Shown one piece after another: positions 36,100 through 46,908 of a stretch of DNA of 64,000 nucleotides. The position numbers were made by a program, and so were the translations under genes. Source of the stretch: an uncultured Bryobacteraceae bacterium. GTDB lineage: Bacteria > Acidobacteriota > Terriglobia > Bryobacterales > Bryobacteraceae. The stretch covers positions 1 to 64,000 of the forward strand of contig CAKZUE010000003.1 of the NCBI GenBank assembly GCA_937920635.1, written 5' to 3'. Each line of letters opens with the position of its first letter. Within the stretch, counting starts at the first letter, position 1. Below the pieces are notes generated by a model, which saw only the letters and a program-made list of their open reading frames with translations, did not search any database and was not told where the DNA came from.

Positions 36100-36873
36100 A
36101 TGCCCGACGACACGAAGCCGGAGGGCGCTTCCGCGCCCGAACCCACGAGCGAACCGGCCGCCAAGCCCGGGGCTGAGCAGCCCGCCCCCGCTGAAGCCCA
36201 GCCTGCCGCGGAAGCCGCGCCGGCGGCTTCCGCGCCGGAGAAACCGCCTGCCGCGCCCGCGGCGGGAGGGCAGCCCGCGCCGAAGCCTGCGCCCGCGGCG
36301 AAGCCTGCGGCGGCGGCTGGCGCGGCCAAACCCGCCGCGGCCGCCGCGCCCAAGGCGCCTGCCGCGATGGCGGCGACGCCATGGGAGAGCGATCTGACAC
36401 GGGCGTTGAAGGAAGAGTTCGGCGATCAGATTCTCGACTTCAGCTCGTATGCAGGGCAGAACTTCCTGGCAGCGAAGCCGGAGGCGGCGGTTCCGATCCT
36501 GGAGTCGCTCAAAGAAATTCACGATTTCGACTATCTGGTGGACGTCACGGCGGTGCATTGGCCGGACAAGCCGGAGCCGTTCGAGATCGTCTACATCGTG
36601 TACAGCTTCGCGAGGAACGAGCGGATCCGGATGAAGATCCGGATTCCGGAGGGCTACAAGCCGCGGACGGCGGTGCCGGTGCATCTGACGGCGAACTGGC
36701 TGGAGCGCGAGGTGTACGACATGTTCGGGGTGGAGTTCGAGGGCCACCCGGACATGCGGCGCATCCTGCTGCCGGAAGAGTGGGAGACGTTCCCGCTGCG
36801 GAAAGAGAACAGCATTCTGAAGATGGACCAGCATTGGGTGCAGGAAAATCTGGGCATTGAAAGCGGGCAATAG
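36100..36873 (+). CDS. nuoC: NADH-quinone oxidoreductase subunit C with long Ala/Pro-rich N-terminus
   Basis: Peripheral-arm subunit of complex I, 257 aa. The conserved 30-kDa domain begins near residue 92 ([16 protein letters not shown]) with signatures [24 protein letters not shown], and [28 protein letters not shown]. Residues 2-90 are almost entirely Ala, Pro, Glu and Lys, an extension absent in most NuoC; the role is unknown, and it may be a disordered linker. First gene of the nuo cluster; nuoA and nuoB, which usually precede nuoC, are absent. Confidence 0.94.
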   Translation: MPDDTKPEGASAPEPTSEPAAKPGAEQPAPAEAQPAAEAAPAASAPEKPPAAPAAGGQPAPKPAPAAKPAAAAGAAKPAAAAAPKAPAAMAATPWESDLTRALKEEFGDQILDFSSYAGQNFLAAKPEAAVPILESLKEIHDFDYLVDVTAVHWPDKPEPFEIVYIVYSFARNERIRMKIRIPEGYKPRTAVPVHLTANWLEREVYDMFGVEFEGHPDMRRILLPEEWETFPLRKENSILKMDQHWVQENLGIESGQ

Positions 36874-36875
36874 CG

Positions 36876-37985
36876 ATGGCGGACACGTTTCTCGATTCGA
36901 CCGAACTGGTGCTGAACATGGGTCCGCAGCACCCGTCGACGCACGGCGTGCTGCGGGTGATCCTGAAGCTGGACGGCGAGCGGGTGCTGGGGACGGAGTG
37001 CGTGATCGGCTACCTGCACCGGGGCGTGGAGAAGATCGCCGAGAACCGCACGTGGCAGATGTTCGCGCCGTACGTGGACCGGATGGACTACGTGGCGGCG
37101 GTGTCGAACGGGCTCGGCTACTGCCTGGCGGTGGAGAAGCTGCTGGGAGTGGAGGCGCCGCCGCGGGCGCAGGCGGTGCGGGTGATTCTGACGGAGCTGA
37201 ACCGGATCGCGAGCCACCTGCTGTGGCTGGGGACGCACGCGCTGGACATCGGGGCGATCACGCCGCTCTTTTACTGCATGAGGGAGCGGGAGTACGTCCT
37301 GAACATTTACGAGAAATATTGCGGGGCGCGGCTGACGACGCACGCCTTCCGGATCGGCGGGCTGCAATACGAGACGTACGAAGGTTTCGAAAAAGAGTGC
37401 CTGGAATTCTGCGATTTATTTGAAAAAAAGATTGACGAATACGAGGAATTGCTTACCGGCAACCGGATCTGGCAGCAGCGGCTCACGGGGGTGGGGATTC
37501 TGACGGCGGAAGACTGCAAGGAATACGGGGTGACGGGGCCGATGCTGCGGGCGGCGGGGGTGAAGTGGGACATCCGCAAGGCGCAGCCGTATTCGGGCTA
37601 CGAGAAGTACGACTTCGAGATCCCGGTGCGGGAAAATGGCGACACGTACGACCGCTACATCGTGCGCATGCAGGAGATGCGGCAGAGCGTGCGGATCGTG
37701 CGGCAGGCGGTGGCCGATATCCCTGCCGGTCCGATCCTGGCGAAGGTGGGCAAGGTGATCAAGCCGCCCGTGGGCGAGGCGTATGTGTCGATCGAGGCGC
37801 CCAAAGGCGAACTGGGCTATTACGTGGTGAGCGACGGGTCGACGCAGCCGTACCGGGTGCGGATCCGCCCGCCGTCCTTTGTGAATTTGCAGGCGCTCGA
37901 CAAGATGTGCCGCGGGGCGCTGGTGGCTGACGTGGTGGCGATCATCGGAACCACCGACATCGTGCTGGGGGAGGTGGACCGGTGA
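36876..37985 (+). CDS. nuoD: NADH-quinone oxidoreductase subunit D
   Basis: 49-kDa subunit lining the quinone site, 369 aa. Motifs are [13 protein letters not shown] (His/quinone loop), [22 protein letters not shown] and the C-terminal [32 protein letters not shown]. Starts 2 bp after the nuoC stop. Length is slightly shorter than many NuoD but complete. Confidence 0.96.
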   Translation: MADTFLDSTELVLNMGPQHPSTHGVLRVILKLDGERVLGTECVIGYLHRGVEKIAENRTWQMFAPYVDRMDYVAAVSNGLGYCLAVEKLLGVEAPPRAQAVRVILTELNRIASHLLWLGTHALDIGAITPLFYCMREREYVLNIYEKYCGARLTTHAFRIGGLQYETYEGFEKECLEFCDLFEKKIDEYEELLTGNRIWQQRLTGVGILTAEDCKEYGVTGPMLRAAGVKWDIRKAQPYSGYEKYDFEIPVRENGDTYDRYIVRMQEMRQSVRIVRQAVADIPAGPILAKVGKVIKPPVGEAYVSIEAPKGELGYYVVSDGSTQPYRVRIRPPSFVNLQALDKMCRGALVADVVAIIGTTDIVLGEVDR

Positions 37986-38016
37986 GGGCGCCGCTGAGAC
38001 AGAGGGGGACCCAACG

Positions 38017-38472
38017 ATGAAACAACTGTTGCGCAAAGTGTTTTTGGCCGATTTGATCGAGGGGCTGCGGGTGACGTTCCGGCACCAGCATCCGAAGCAG
38101 ATCGTGACCGAGCAGTATCCGCAGGAGCGGCCGAAGATCGGGGAGCGGTACCGGGGCGCGCCGCGGCTGAACATCAATCCGGACAACGGCGAGACGCTGT
38201 GCATCGCCTGCGACCTGTGCGCGCTGGCGTGCCCGGAGAACCTGATCGTGGTGGGGTGGGAGCGCAATCCGGAGACGAAGAAGAAGGAGCTGGTGACGTT
38301 CACCTATGACATCAGCCGGTGCATGTTCTGCGGGCTGTGCGAAGACGCCTGCCCGGTGGACGCGCTGGAGCTGACGCAGGATTTCGAGATGGCGAGTTAC
38401 ACGCGGGAGGGCGCGATTCTGGACCGGCAGACGCTTGAGAACGGGCTGCTGCCGACGCGATACCGCTTCTAG
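38017..38472 (+). CDS. nuoI: NADH-quinone oxidoreductase subunit I (2x[4Fe-4S])
   Basis: TYKY-type ferredoxin subunit carrying clusters N6a and N6b; 151 aa. Both Cys sets are complete: CIACDLCALACP and CMFCGLCEDACP. The N-terminal helix DLIEGLRVTFRHQH and RFRG-like PRLNIN stretch are typical. It follows nuoD directly, so the usual nuoE, F, G and H genes are skipped here. Confidence 0.96.
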   Translation: MKQLLRKVFLADLIEGLRVTFRHQHPKQIVTEQYPQERPKIGERYRGAPRLNINPDNGETLCIACDLCALACPENLIVVGWERNPETKKKELVTFTYDISRCMFCGLCEDACPVDALELTQDFEMASYTREGAILDRQTLENGLLPTRYRF

Positions 38473-38504
38473 GCGGGAGCGCGGCCTGAGCGCGGAGGCA
38501 GCCG

Positions 38505-39014
<510 letters not shown>

Positions 39015-39024
39015 GGAGAAGGCG

Positions 39025-39336
39025 ATGCTGGCTCCGGTCACCACTGCTCATTACCTGGTGCTGAGCGCGATCCTGCTGCTGATCGGCGTGGTGGGGATCC
39101 TGACGCGGCGGAACGTGATCGTGCTGATGATGTCGATCGAGATCATTCTCAACGCGGTGAACGTGAACCTGATCGCGTTTGCGCGCAACCTCGATCAACT
39201 GGAAGGGCAGGTGTTCGCGATCTTCGTCATCTGCGTGGCGGTGGCGGAGGCGGCGGTGGGGCTGGGCATTCTGATCGCGCTGTTCCGGAACAAGGAGACG
39301 GTGCAGGTGGACGAGATCGACCTGCTGAAGTGGTAG
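39025..39336 (+). CDS. nuoK: NADH-quinone oxidoreductase subunit K
   Basis: Membrane subunit, 103 aa, three helices. Family residues are GVVGILTRRNVIVLMMSIEIILNAVNVN (key Glu in helix 2) and VAVAEAAVGLGILIALFRN (second conserved Glu). Both proton-pathway glutamates are present. Confidence 0.96.
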   Translation: MLAPVTTAHYLVLSAILLLIGVVGILTRRNVIVLMMSIEIILNAVNVNLIAFARNLDQLEGQVFAIFVICVAVAEAAVGLGILIALFRNKETVQVDEIDLLKW

Positions 39337-39346
39337 GAGCGCAGGC

Positions 39347-41383
39347 ATGAACTTCCTGGATCTGATCTGGCTGATTCCGCTGATCCCGCTGTTCGGGGCT
39401 GCCGTGATGCTGTTTGCCGGGCGGCGGCTTTCGATGGCGGCGATCCGGGCGATCGGTCCCGGCACGGTGGGTCTGAGCCTGCTGCTGTCGCTGGGGGCGG
39501 TCGTGCAACTGGCGGGGCTCGAGACAAAGTCGCACGAGGTGATTTTGTACAAGTGGCTGCCGCCGATCGGCGCCGACTGGGGCTTTCTGCTGGATCCGCT
39601 GTCGTCGGTGATGATCCTGGTGGTGACGTTTGTGGGTTTCCTGATCCATGTGTACGCGACCGGATACATGGCGCACGAGCACGGGCCGCATCACGGAGGC
39701 TACTACCGGTTTTTCGGGTACATGAACCTGTTCGTCTTTTTCATGCTCACGCTGGTGCTGGCGAACAACTATCCGCTGCTGTTCGTGGGCTGGGAAGGCG
39801 TGGGGCTGTGCTCGTACCTGCTGATCGGATTTTACTTCCACAAGAAGAGCGCATCGGACGCGGCGAACAAGGCGTTCATCGTGAACCGCATTGGCGACGC
39901 GGGCTTCATCCTGGGGATGTTTTTCCTGTGGACCGTGACAGGGTCGCTGCGGTTTGTGGAGGTGAACGAGGCGCTCGGGTCGGCGCGGTTCGCGCCGGAG
40001 GCGGGCGTGTTCGGGGTGCTCAGCCTGACGGCTTTGCTGCTGTTTGTGGGGGCGACGGGGAAGAGCGCGCAGATTCCGCTGTTCGTGTGGCTGCCGGACG
40101 CGATGGAAGGTCCGACGCCGGTGAGCGCGCTGATCCACGCGGCGACGATGGTGACGGCGGGGGTGTACATGTGCGCGCGGTCGAACGCGCTGCTGGCGCT
40201 GACGCCGGAGACGTCGCACATCATCGCGGCGGTGGGGGCGGCGACGGCGATTCTGGCGGCGTCGATCGGGCTGGTGCAGAACGACATCAAGCGGGTGCTG
40301 GCGTACTCGACGGTGTCGCAGTTGGGCTATATGTTCGTCGCGGTGGGCGTGGGCGCGTACTGGGCGGCGATCTTCCATCTGTACACGCACGCGTTTTTCA
40401 AAGCCCTGCTGTTCCTGGGCGCGGGCAGCGTGATCCACGCGATGAGCGGCGAGCAGGACATGAGGCGGATGGGCGGACTGAAGGACAAGATTCCGGTGAC
40501 GTTCCGCACGATGTTCGTGGCGTCGCTGGCGATCGCGGGCATTCCGCCGCTGGCGGGGTTCTTCTCGAAGGACGAGATCCTGTGGCAGGCGTGGAGCAGC
40601 CCGCTGGGGTCGAAGGCGCTGTGGGCGGTGGGCTGGATCACGGCGGCGATGACGGCGTTCTACATGTGGCGGCTGATGTTCATGACGTTCTACGGAGAAG
40701 GGCGCATGGACGAGCACACGCGGCACCACATCCACGAATCGCCGCGTTCGATGACGGCGCCGCTGACGGTGCTGGCTGCCGGGTCCGTGGTGGCGGGCTG
40801 GATCGGGATGCCGAAGGTGTTCGGCGAGAGCGGGTTCCAGCAGGCGTTCGAGCACTGGCTTGCGCCGGTGTTCGAGGCGGCGGGGCGGGCGATGCACGGC
40901 GGGCACGAGGCGGCGCATCACGACACGACGATGGAATGGGCGCTGATGGGGCTGTCGATCGGGGTGGCGATCGGCGGCATTCTGATTGCGCGCCACATTT
41001 ATCTGCGGCTGAAGGAGCACGAGCGTCCGGCGGGCGGGGCGCTGTATCCGGTGCTGTACAACAAGTGGTACGTGGATGAGGTGTACAACGCGCTGTTCGT
41101 GGAAGGGCTGGCCAAGGGCGGCGGCGGGGCGATGGCGCGGTTCGACGCGACGGTGGTGGATGGCGGGGTGAACGGCACGGCGTGGATGACGCGGCTGGTG
41201 TCAAAGATTTCGATCTGGTACGACACGTGGATCGTGGACGGGCTGGTGAATCTGGGGGCGTTCACGGTGCGGGCGCTGTCGTTTCCGGTGCGGTTTTTCC
41301 AGACAGGGTTCATCCATTCTTATGCGCTTATGTTTTTGGCCGGGGTGCTGGCCATCTTCGGCTACTACTGGTGGGTGCGGTAA
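39347..41383 (+). CDS. nuoL: NADH-quinone oxidoreductase subunit L
   Basis: Antiporter-like proton-pumping subunit, 678 aa. Conserved blocks are VGWEGVGLCSYLLIGF, FIVNRIGDAGFILG, GATGKSAQIPLFVWLPDAMEGPTPVSALIHAATMV and HLYTHAFFKALLFLGAGSVIH. The long C-terminal part includes the lateral helix and the final TM (YALMFLAGVLAIFGYYWW). It is longer than E. coli NuoL (613 aa) through a larger region before the lateral helix. Confidence 0.96.
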   Translation: MNFLDLIWLIPLIPLFGAAVMLFAGRRLSMAAIRAIGPGTVGLSLLLSLGAVVQLAGLETKSHEVILYKWLPPIGADWGFLLDPLSSVMILVVTFVGFLIHVYATGYMAHEHGPHHGGYYRFFGYMNLFVFFMLTLVLANNYPLLFVGWEGVGLCSYLLIGFYFHKKSASDAANKAFIVNRIGDAGFILGMFFLWTVTGSLRFVEVNEALGSARFAPEAGVFGVLSLTALLLFVGATGKSAQIPLFVWLPDAMEGPTPVSALIHAATMVTAGVYMCARSNALLALTPETSHIIAAVGAATAILAASIGLVQNDIKRVLAYSTVSQLGYMFVAVGVGAYWAAIFHLYTHAFFKALLFLGAGSVIHAMSGEQDMRRMGGLKDKIPVTFRTMFVASLAIAGIPPLAGFFSKDEILWQAWSSPLGSKALWAVGWITAAMTAFYMWRLMFMTFYGEGRMDEHTRHHIHESPRSMTAPLTVLAAGSVVAGWIGMPKVFGESGFQQAFEHWLAPVFEAAGRAMHGGHEAAHHDTTMEWALMGLSIGVAIGGILIARHIYLRLKEHERPAGGALYPVLYNKWYVDEVYNALFVEGLAKGGGGAMARFDATVVDGGVNGTAWMTRLVSKISIWYDTWIVDGLVNLGAFTVRALSFPVRFFQTGFIHSYALMFLAGVLAIFGYYWWVR

Positions 41384-41398
41384 GGGAGGCATGCGGCG

Positions 41399-42940
41399 AT
41401 GAGTGAGAATCTGCTGTCGATCGTTCTGTTCACGCCGCTGGCGGGGCTGCTGGTGCTGCTGTTCCTTCCGCGCGAGAACACGAAGCTGATCCGGTGGTGG
41501 GCGAACCTGACGGCGGCGGCGGGGTTTCTGGCATCGCTGCCGCTGCTGCTGCGGTTTGACCGGGCGGCGGACGGGTATCAGTTCGTGGAGAAGCGGGAGT
41601 GGATCCCGTCGCTGGGGGTGAGCTATTTCATCGGCATCGACGGCATCAGCCTGCTGCTGGTGATGCTGACGACGGCGATGGGGCTGATCGCGATTTTCTA
41701 CTCGTGGGACGTGATCCGGACGCGGGAAAAGGAATACTATGCGATGTTCCTGTTGCAGCAGACGGGCATGATCGGGGTGTTCGTCTCGCTGGACTTCCTG
41801 CTGTTTTACGTGTTCTGGGAGCTGGTGCTGGTGCCGATGTACTTCATCATCGGCGTGTGGGGCGGTCCGCGGAAGCTGTATGCGGCGATCAAATTCTTCC
41901 TCTACACGCTGGCCGGCGGCGTGCTGATGCTGCTGGGCATCCTGACGCTGTATTTCCAGTACGCGGCGCAGTACGGGCGTTACACGTTCGAGATCACGGA
42001 ACTGATGAAGCTGAACCTGCCGCTGGGGATGCAGCAGTGGGTGTTCTGGGCGTTCTTCCTGGGTTTTGCGATCAAGGTGCCGATGTTCCCGTTCCACACG
42101 TGGCTGCCGGACGCGCACACGGAGGCGCCGACGGCGGGGTCGGTGATTCTGGCGGCGGTGCTGCTGAAGATGGGGACCTACGGGTTCATCCGGTTCTCGC
42201 TGCCGCTGCTGCCGCGGGCGAGCGCGGATCAGACGATCGTGACGGTGCTGATCGTGCTGTCGCTGATCGGCATCTTGTACGGGGCGCTGGTGAGCCTGAT
42301 GCAGCAGGACTGGAAGAAGCTGGTGGCGTACTCGTCGGTGAGCCACCTGGGCTTCTGCACGCTGGGCATCTTTGCGCTGAATGAAGCGGGGATCGCGGGC
42401 TCGGTGATCCAGCAGTTGAACCACGGCATTTCGACGGGCATGCTCTTCCTGATCGTGGGCGTGATTTACGAGCGGCGGCACACGCGCATGATCGCCGAAT
42501 ACGGCGGGCTGGCGCATGTGATGCCGAACTACGCGATCGTGTTCGCGTTTGCGATGCTGTCGAGCGCGGGGCTGCCGCTGCTGAACGGGTTTGTGGGCGA
42601 GTTCACGATTTTGCAGGGGGCGTTCCAGGCGAGCAAGTGGTGGGCGGCGCTGGCTGTGCCTGGGGTGGTGTTCGGGGCGGCGTACCTGCTGTGGCTGTAC
42701 CAGCGGACGATGCTGGGGGAAGTGACGAACGAAAAGAACAAAGGGCTGCCGGACCTGAGCTGGCGGGAGTGGGCGGTGTTCGTGCCGCTGATGATCTGGG
42801 CGCTGACGATCGGGGTGTATCCGAAGCCCTACTTTGAGATTCTCGAGAAGCCCGTGGCGCAGATCGTGCACCGCGTGCACCAGACGTCGACGGCGGTGGC
42901 GCAGGCGGACGGCACGGCGCGGGAGGCGATTTCGCGATGA
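41399..42940 (+). CDS. nuoM: NADH-quinone oxidoreductase subunit M
   Basis: Antiporter-like proton-pumping subunit, 513 aa. Motifs are FYVFWELVLVPMYFIIG (key Glu), AIKVPMFPFHTWLPDAHTEAPTAGS (key Lys), and KKLVAYSSVSHLGFC. It overlaps nuoN by 4 bp (42937-42940). Complete. Confidence 0.96.
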   Translation: MSENLLSIVLFTPLAGLLVLLFLPRENTKLIRWWANLTAAAGFLASLPLLLRFDRAADGYQFVEKREWIPSLGVSYFIGIDGISLLLVMLTTAMGLIAIFYSWDVIRTREKEYYAMFLLQQTGMIGVFVSLDFLLFYVFWELVLVPMYFIIGVWGGPRKLYAAIKFFLYTLAGGVLMLLGILTLYFQYAAQYGRYTFEITELMKLNLPLGMQQWVFWAFFLGFAIKVPMFPFHTWLPDAHTEAPTAGSVILAAVLLKMGTYGFIRFSLPLLPRASADQTIVTVLIVLSLIGILYGALVSLMQQDWKKLVAYSSVSHLGFCTLGIFALNEAGIAGSVIQQLNHGISTGMLFLIVGVIYERRHTRMIAEYGGLAHVMPNYAIVFAFAMLSSAGLPLLNGFVGEFTILQGAFQASKWWAALAVPGVVFGAAYLLWLYQRTMLGEVTNEKNKGLPDLSWREWAVFVPLMIWALTIGVYPKPYFEILEKPVAQIVHRVHQTSTAVAQADGTAREAISR

Positions 42941-44406
42941 GCCAGTATTACACGGCGACGGACCATTTCGTGCTTTTGCCGGCGATTCTGCTGGCGCTGT
43001 TCGGCTGCGCGACGCTGCTGTTCGACTTTCTGATTTTTCCGGAAGCGAAGCAGCGGCGGTGGCTGCTGGTGTTCCTGGTGCTGGGGGAGGCGTTTGCGGG
43101 GGTGGCGTTCTGGCGGCAGCAGTCGTTTCTGCTGGAGCATGGCGGGAATCTGACGGCGTTCCGCGGGGCGCTGGTGATCGACCATTACGCGCTGTTTTTC
43201 CACTGGCTGTTTCTGGCGGCGACGCTGATCACGGGGCTGATCAGCTACCGGTATCTCGAGGTGCGCGACGAGCACCACGGCGAGTATTACGGGCTGCTGA
43301 TGCTGGCGCAGACGGGGATGTATTTTCTGGCGAGCGGGACGGAGCTGGTGACGCTGTTCGTCGGGCTGGAGACGATGGCGATCACGTTTTACATCCTGGT
43401 GGGGTTTTTGCGGGCGGACCGAAGGTCGAACGAGGCGGCGCTGAAATATTTGATTCTGGGGTCGCTGAGCTCGGGCTTTCTGGTGTACGGTTTTTCGGTG
43501 CTGTACGGGATCTCCGGATCGACGCGGCTGAGCGAGATTGCGGCGGCGGTGGCGGCGCGCGACGCGTGGGATCCGGTGCTGGTGCTGGCGGTGGGAACCG
43601 CCGGGGCGGGGCTGATGTTCAAGATCGCGGCGGCGCCGTTCCACATGTGGGCGCCGGACGCGTATGAGGGCGCGCCGACGATGATCACGGGGTATCTGGC
43701 GACGGCGTCGAAGGCGGCGTCGTTCGCGCTGCTGCTGCGGCTGTTTGTGGGACCGCTGGGACCGGCGCGGGAGAGCTGGGAGCCGCTGCTGGCGGCGGTG
43801 GCGGTGCTGTCGATGACGATCGGCAACCTGGCGGCGGTGACGCAGACGAACACGAAGCGGCTGCTGGCGTACAGCTCGATCAGCCACGCGGGCTACATTC
43901 TGCTGGGGCTGGTGGCGGGCTCGCCGACGGGGATCAAGGGCGTGCTCGTGTACCTGCTGGTGTACACGTTCATGACGCTGGGGGCGTTTCTGGTGCTGAC
44001 GTCGCTGGCGCGGCAGGGCATGGCGGGCGACGACATCAACGATCTGCGCGGGCTGATGAAGCGGGCGCCGGGACACGCGCTGTGGATGCTGGTGTTCATG
44101 GTGTCGCTGGCGGGAATTCCGCCGACGGCGGGGTTCCTGGGCAAGTTTTACATCTTCTGGGGGCTGATCGAGACCGGGCATTACACGCTGGCGGTGATTG
44201 GCGCGGTGTATGCGGTGGTGGCGATTTACTACTATTTCCGGATCGTGAAGGCGGTGTTCGTGGAGCCGGAAGAGGCGGAAGCCGGACCGCTGACGGTGAG
44301 CCTGGGCACGCGCGTGGGGCTGGCGGTGACGGGCGCGCTGACGCTGCTGGTGGGCGTGTATCCGGAGCCGGTGTTGCGGCTGGCGCAGATGAGCATTTCG
44401 CGGTAA
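42937..44406 (+). CDS. nuoN: NADH-quinone oxidoreductase subunit N
   Basis: Third antiporter-like subunit, 489 aa. Motifs are VGLETMAITFYILVGF (key Glu), FKIAAAPFHMWAPDAYEGAPT (key Lys), KRLLAYSSISHAGYILLG and GIPPTAGFLGKFYIFW. Starts by ATGA overlap with nuoM. Complete. Confidence 0.96.
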   Translation: MSQYYTATDHFVLLPAILLALFGCATLLFDFLIFPEAKQRRWLLVFLVLGEAFAGVAFWRQQSFLLEHGGNLTAFRGALVIDHYALFFHWLFLAATLITGLISYRYLEVRDEHHGEYYGLLMLAQTGMYFLASGTELVTLFVGLETMAITFYILVGFLRADRRSNEAALKYLILGSLSSGFLVYGFSVLYGISGSTRLSEIAAAVAARDAWDPVLVLAVGTAGAGLMFKIAAAPFHMWAPDAYEGAPTMITGYLATASKAASFALLLRLFVGPLGPARESWEPLLAAVAVLSMTIGNLAAVTQTNTKRLLAYSSISHAGYILLGLVAGSPTGIKGVLVYLLVYTFMTLGAFLVLTSLARQGMAGDDINDLRGLMKRAPGHALWMLVFMVSLAGIPPTAGFLGKFYIFWGLIETGHYTLAVIGAVYAVVAIYYYFRIVKAVFVEPEEAEAGPLTVSLGTRVGLAVTGALTLLVGVYPEPVLRLAQMSISR

Positions 44407-44418
44407 GGAAGGCGAGAG

Positions 44419-45603
44419 ATGAGCGAGTGGTTTTCGCAGCCGTGGCTGATTCCCCTGATCGTGGGCGCCTGCATTCTGCTGCTGTCGCCGCTGGCGGTGG
44501 CGTTCACGGTGCTGCTGGAGCGCAAGGTGCTGGCCGACATGCAGGCGCGGCTGGGGCCGATGCGCGTGGGGCCGCAGGGGCTGTTGCAGACGATCGCCGA
44601 TGCGGTGAAGCTGCTGATGAAGGAAGACACGGTGCCGGCGGAGGCGAACCGGATCCTGTTCCGGCTGTCGCCGGTGGTGACATTCTTTACGGCGGCGACG
44701 GCGCTGACGGTGATCCCGTTTTCCGGGCGGTTCCAGGTGACCGACACGAACGTGGCGCTGCTGGTGATTACGGCGATGTCGTCGGTGGGAATCCTGGGGA
44801 TCATTCTGGGGGGGTGGTCGTCGAACTCGCATTATTCGCTGCTGGGCGGGCTGCGTTCGGGCGCGCAGTTGATCAGCTATGAAGTGGCGCTGGGGTTGTC
44901 GCTGGTGTGCGGCGTGATGATGGCGAACACGCTGTCGATGCAGGGCATTGTGCAGGCGCAGATGGAGCGGGGGGTGTGGTTCGCGTTCGACAATTTCGGG
45001 CTGATGCTGATCCCGACGATGATTTTTCTGATCGCGTCGGTGGCGGAGACCAACCGGGCGCCGTTCGACCTGCCGGAAGCGGAGAGCGAGCTGGTGGCGG
45101 GGTTCCACACCGAATACAGCGGCTTCCGGTGGGGCGTGTACATGCTGTCGGAGTATATCAGCATGTTCGCCATCGGGAGCGTGCTGGTGACGCTGTTTTT
45201 CGGCGGATGGCTGAGGCCGTTTCCGAACGTGGCGTGGCTGGAGATTCCGTTCAACTACGGCGCGCCGGTGGTGATTTTCGGCGGGTTCGGGCTGTTGTGT
45301 TTCTACCTGACGAGGAAGCAGCCGATCCGGGGCTATGCGCTGGGGCTGGCCGGGGTGGGGGCGCTGCTGTGGGTGGCGGCGCTCGTGTTTCTGATCCCGG
45401 CGTTCAACCGCGAGGCGGCGCCGGTGTTCTGGTGGGCGCTGAAGCTGGTGACAGTGCTGTACCTGTTCATCTGGCTGCGGGGCACGTTTCCGCGCTACCG
45501 CTATGATCAACTGATGAACGTGGGGTGGAAGGTGCTGATCCCGACAGCGCTGGGGGCGATTCTGCTGAACGCGGTGGTGGGGATGGCGCGGGCGGCGAGG
45601 TAA
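44419..45603 (+). CDS. nuoH: NADH-quinone oxidoreductase subunit H, placed last in the cluster
   Basis: Membrane subunit forming the quinone chamber with NuoB and NuoD; 394 aa, longer than the usual 320-350 because of an extra C-terminal helix pair. Motifs are LLERKVLADMQARLGPMRVGP, FRLSP, ETNRAPFDLPEAESELVAGFHTEYSG and GTFPRYRYDQLM. In the classical order nuoH sits between nuoG and nuoI; here it follows nuoN, so the operon has been rearranged. GGAAGGCGAG lies just before the ATG. Confidence 0.96.
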   Translation: MSEWFSQPWLIPLIVGACILLLSPLAVAFTVLLERKVLADMQARLGPMRVGPQGLLQTIADAVKLLMKEDTVPAEANRILFRLSPVVTFFTAATALTVIPFSGRFQVTDTNVALLVITAMSSVGILGIILGGWSSNSHYSLLGGLRSGAQLISYEVALGLSLVCGVMMANTLSMQGIVQAQMERGVWFAFDNFGLMLIPTMIFLIASVAETNRAPFDLPEAESELVAGFHTEYSGFRWGVYMLSEYISMFAIGSVLVTLFFGGWLRPFPNVAWLEIPFNYGAPVVIFGGFGLLCFYLTRKQPIRGYALGLAGVGALLWVAALVFLIPAFNREAAPVFWWALKLVTVLYLFIWLRGTFPRYRYDQLMNVGWKVLIPTALGAILLNAVVGMARAAR

Positions 45604-45642
45604 GGGGCGGCGCGGCTCGGGGGAAAGCGGGATAATTGGCTC

Positions 45643-46908
45643 GTGCCGGCTTTTGGCCGATTCCCGACAGCCCGTGTGCGGGCGATGCCCCTGACGGGGG
45701 GCAGCGGCGGAGCGGAACTGCGCGCGCAGGTGGAGGCGGAGCTCGAGAAGATCCTGGACAGCCCACACTTCCGGAACAGCCAGCAGTCGCAGCGGCTGCT
45801 GCGGCACCTGGTGGAGCGGAGCCTGGAGGGGCGGTACGAGGAGCTGAAAGAGCGGGTGCTCGGGGTGGAGCTGTTCGGGCGGGAGTCGGGATTCGACACC
45901 AACGAGGACCCGATAGTGCGGGTGCGCGCCACGGAGGTTCGGAAGAGGCTGGCGCGGTACTACGAAGGGCTGGCGGAGGCGCCGCCGGTGAGGCTGGATC
46001 TGCCTGCCGGGGCGTACCGGGTGGAGTTCCGCGCTTCCGAGGCGGTTGAGGAGGGGCGCGAGCACGGCGAGCGATGGCGGCTGCCGGTGGGCAGGCGGTG
46101 GGTGATCGGGGCGGGGGTTGCTGCGGTGGCGGTGGCGGGCGGGGCGTTTCTGGCAGGGCGCCGCAAGCCGGGGATCGAAGACGAATTCTGGGCGCCGGTG
46201 ACGTCGGCCAAGGGCAAGGTGATCGTCTGCACGGGGCACCCGGTGGTGTACCGGTTCACGACAGACTTCCTTCTGAAGCGCGGAGGGGCGGACTTTCTGG
46301 GCAAGCAGACGTCGGTGATTGAGCTCCGGCCGGAGGAAACGGTGGCGGGCAAGGATATTGTGGCGATTCCGGATCAATACATCGGGCTCGGGTCGGCGCA
46401 CGCCACAGCGAAGATCGTGTCATTCCTGGCGCAGAAGGGCAAGGAATGTGACATCCGTTTCGGGGACGATATTTCGTTTACGGACCTGCGGCAGGCGCCG
46501 GCGGTGCTGGTGAGTTTCGCCAACCGCTGGACGTTTGACGTGACCCGCAACCTGCCGCTCAAGCCGGAGTTGGGGGCGGACGGGAAGTCGTGGATCGTCC
46601 ACCGGGAGACCGGGCAGCAGTGGGGGCTGCCGAACTTGCAGGACAACGGGCGCACGGACGAGGACTACATCCTGGTGACGCGCATCCTGGCCAGCGAAAG
46701 CGGGCAGGGGGTGCTGGTGGTGGCAGGTCTGACGCAATACGGGACGCAGGCGGCGGGGGAGATCGCCACAAACCCGGCGCTGTTGCGGAAGGCGCTGGCG
46801 GGCGCCAAGCCAGGCTGGCAGCAGCGCAACGTACAGATGCTGTTTCATGTGCGGGTGGTCAATCACACGCCGGGGCCGCCGAAACTGATCGCGATTTACG
46901 AGTGGTAA
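45643..46908 (+). CDS. Membrane-anchored one-component regulator, acidobacterial type
   Basis: 421 aa. Residues about 25-125 match the N-terminal DNA-binding-like domain widespread in Acidobacteria (HFRNSQQSQRLLRHLVERSL, ELKERVLGVELFGR, DPIVRVRATEVRKRLARYY), where it is usually joined to TolB or TPR domains. One TM helix follows (about 146-166). The periplasmic part of about 250 residues is of unrecognised type (VIVCTGHPVVYRF; DILVTRILASESGQGVLVVAGL-like strands). The layout is like CadC or ToxR. GTG start with GATAAT (45631-45636) 6 nt upstream. It precedes the TonB-dependent receptor gene, its likely target. Confidence 0.75.
   Translation: MPAFGRFPTARVRAMPLTGGSGGAELRAQVEAELEKILDSPHFRNSQQSQRLLRHLVERSLEGRYEELKERVLGVELFGRESGFDTNEDPIVRVRATEVRKRLARYYEGLAEAPPVRLDLPAGAYRVEFRASEAVEEGREHGERWRLPVGRRWVIGAGVAAVAVAGGAFLAGRRKPGIEDEFWAPVTSAKGKVIVCTGHPVVYRFTTDFLLKRGGADFLGKQTSVIELRPEETVAGKDIVAIPDQYIGLGSAHATAKIVSFLAQKGKECDIRFGDDISFTDLRQAPAVLVSFANRWTFDVTRNLPLKPELGADGKSWIVHRETGQQWGLPNLQDNGRTDEDYILVTRILASESGQGVLVVAGLTQYGTQAAGEIATNPALLRKALAGAKPGWQQRNVQMLFHVRVVNHTPGPPKLIAIYEW

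Noticed and set aside
42829-46401. A 1190-codon open frame on the minus strand over nuoN, nuoH and the regulator gene
   Set aside because: It is antisense to well-supported genes, very rich in Arg, His, Pro and Gln, and typical of GC-rich shadow frames.
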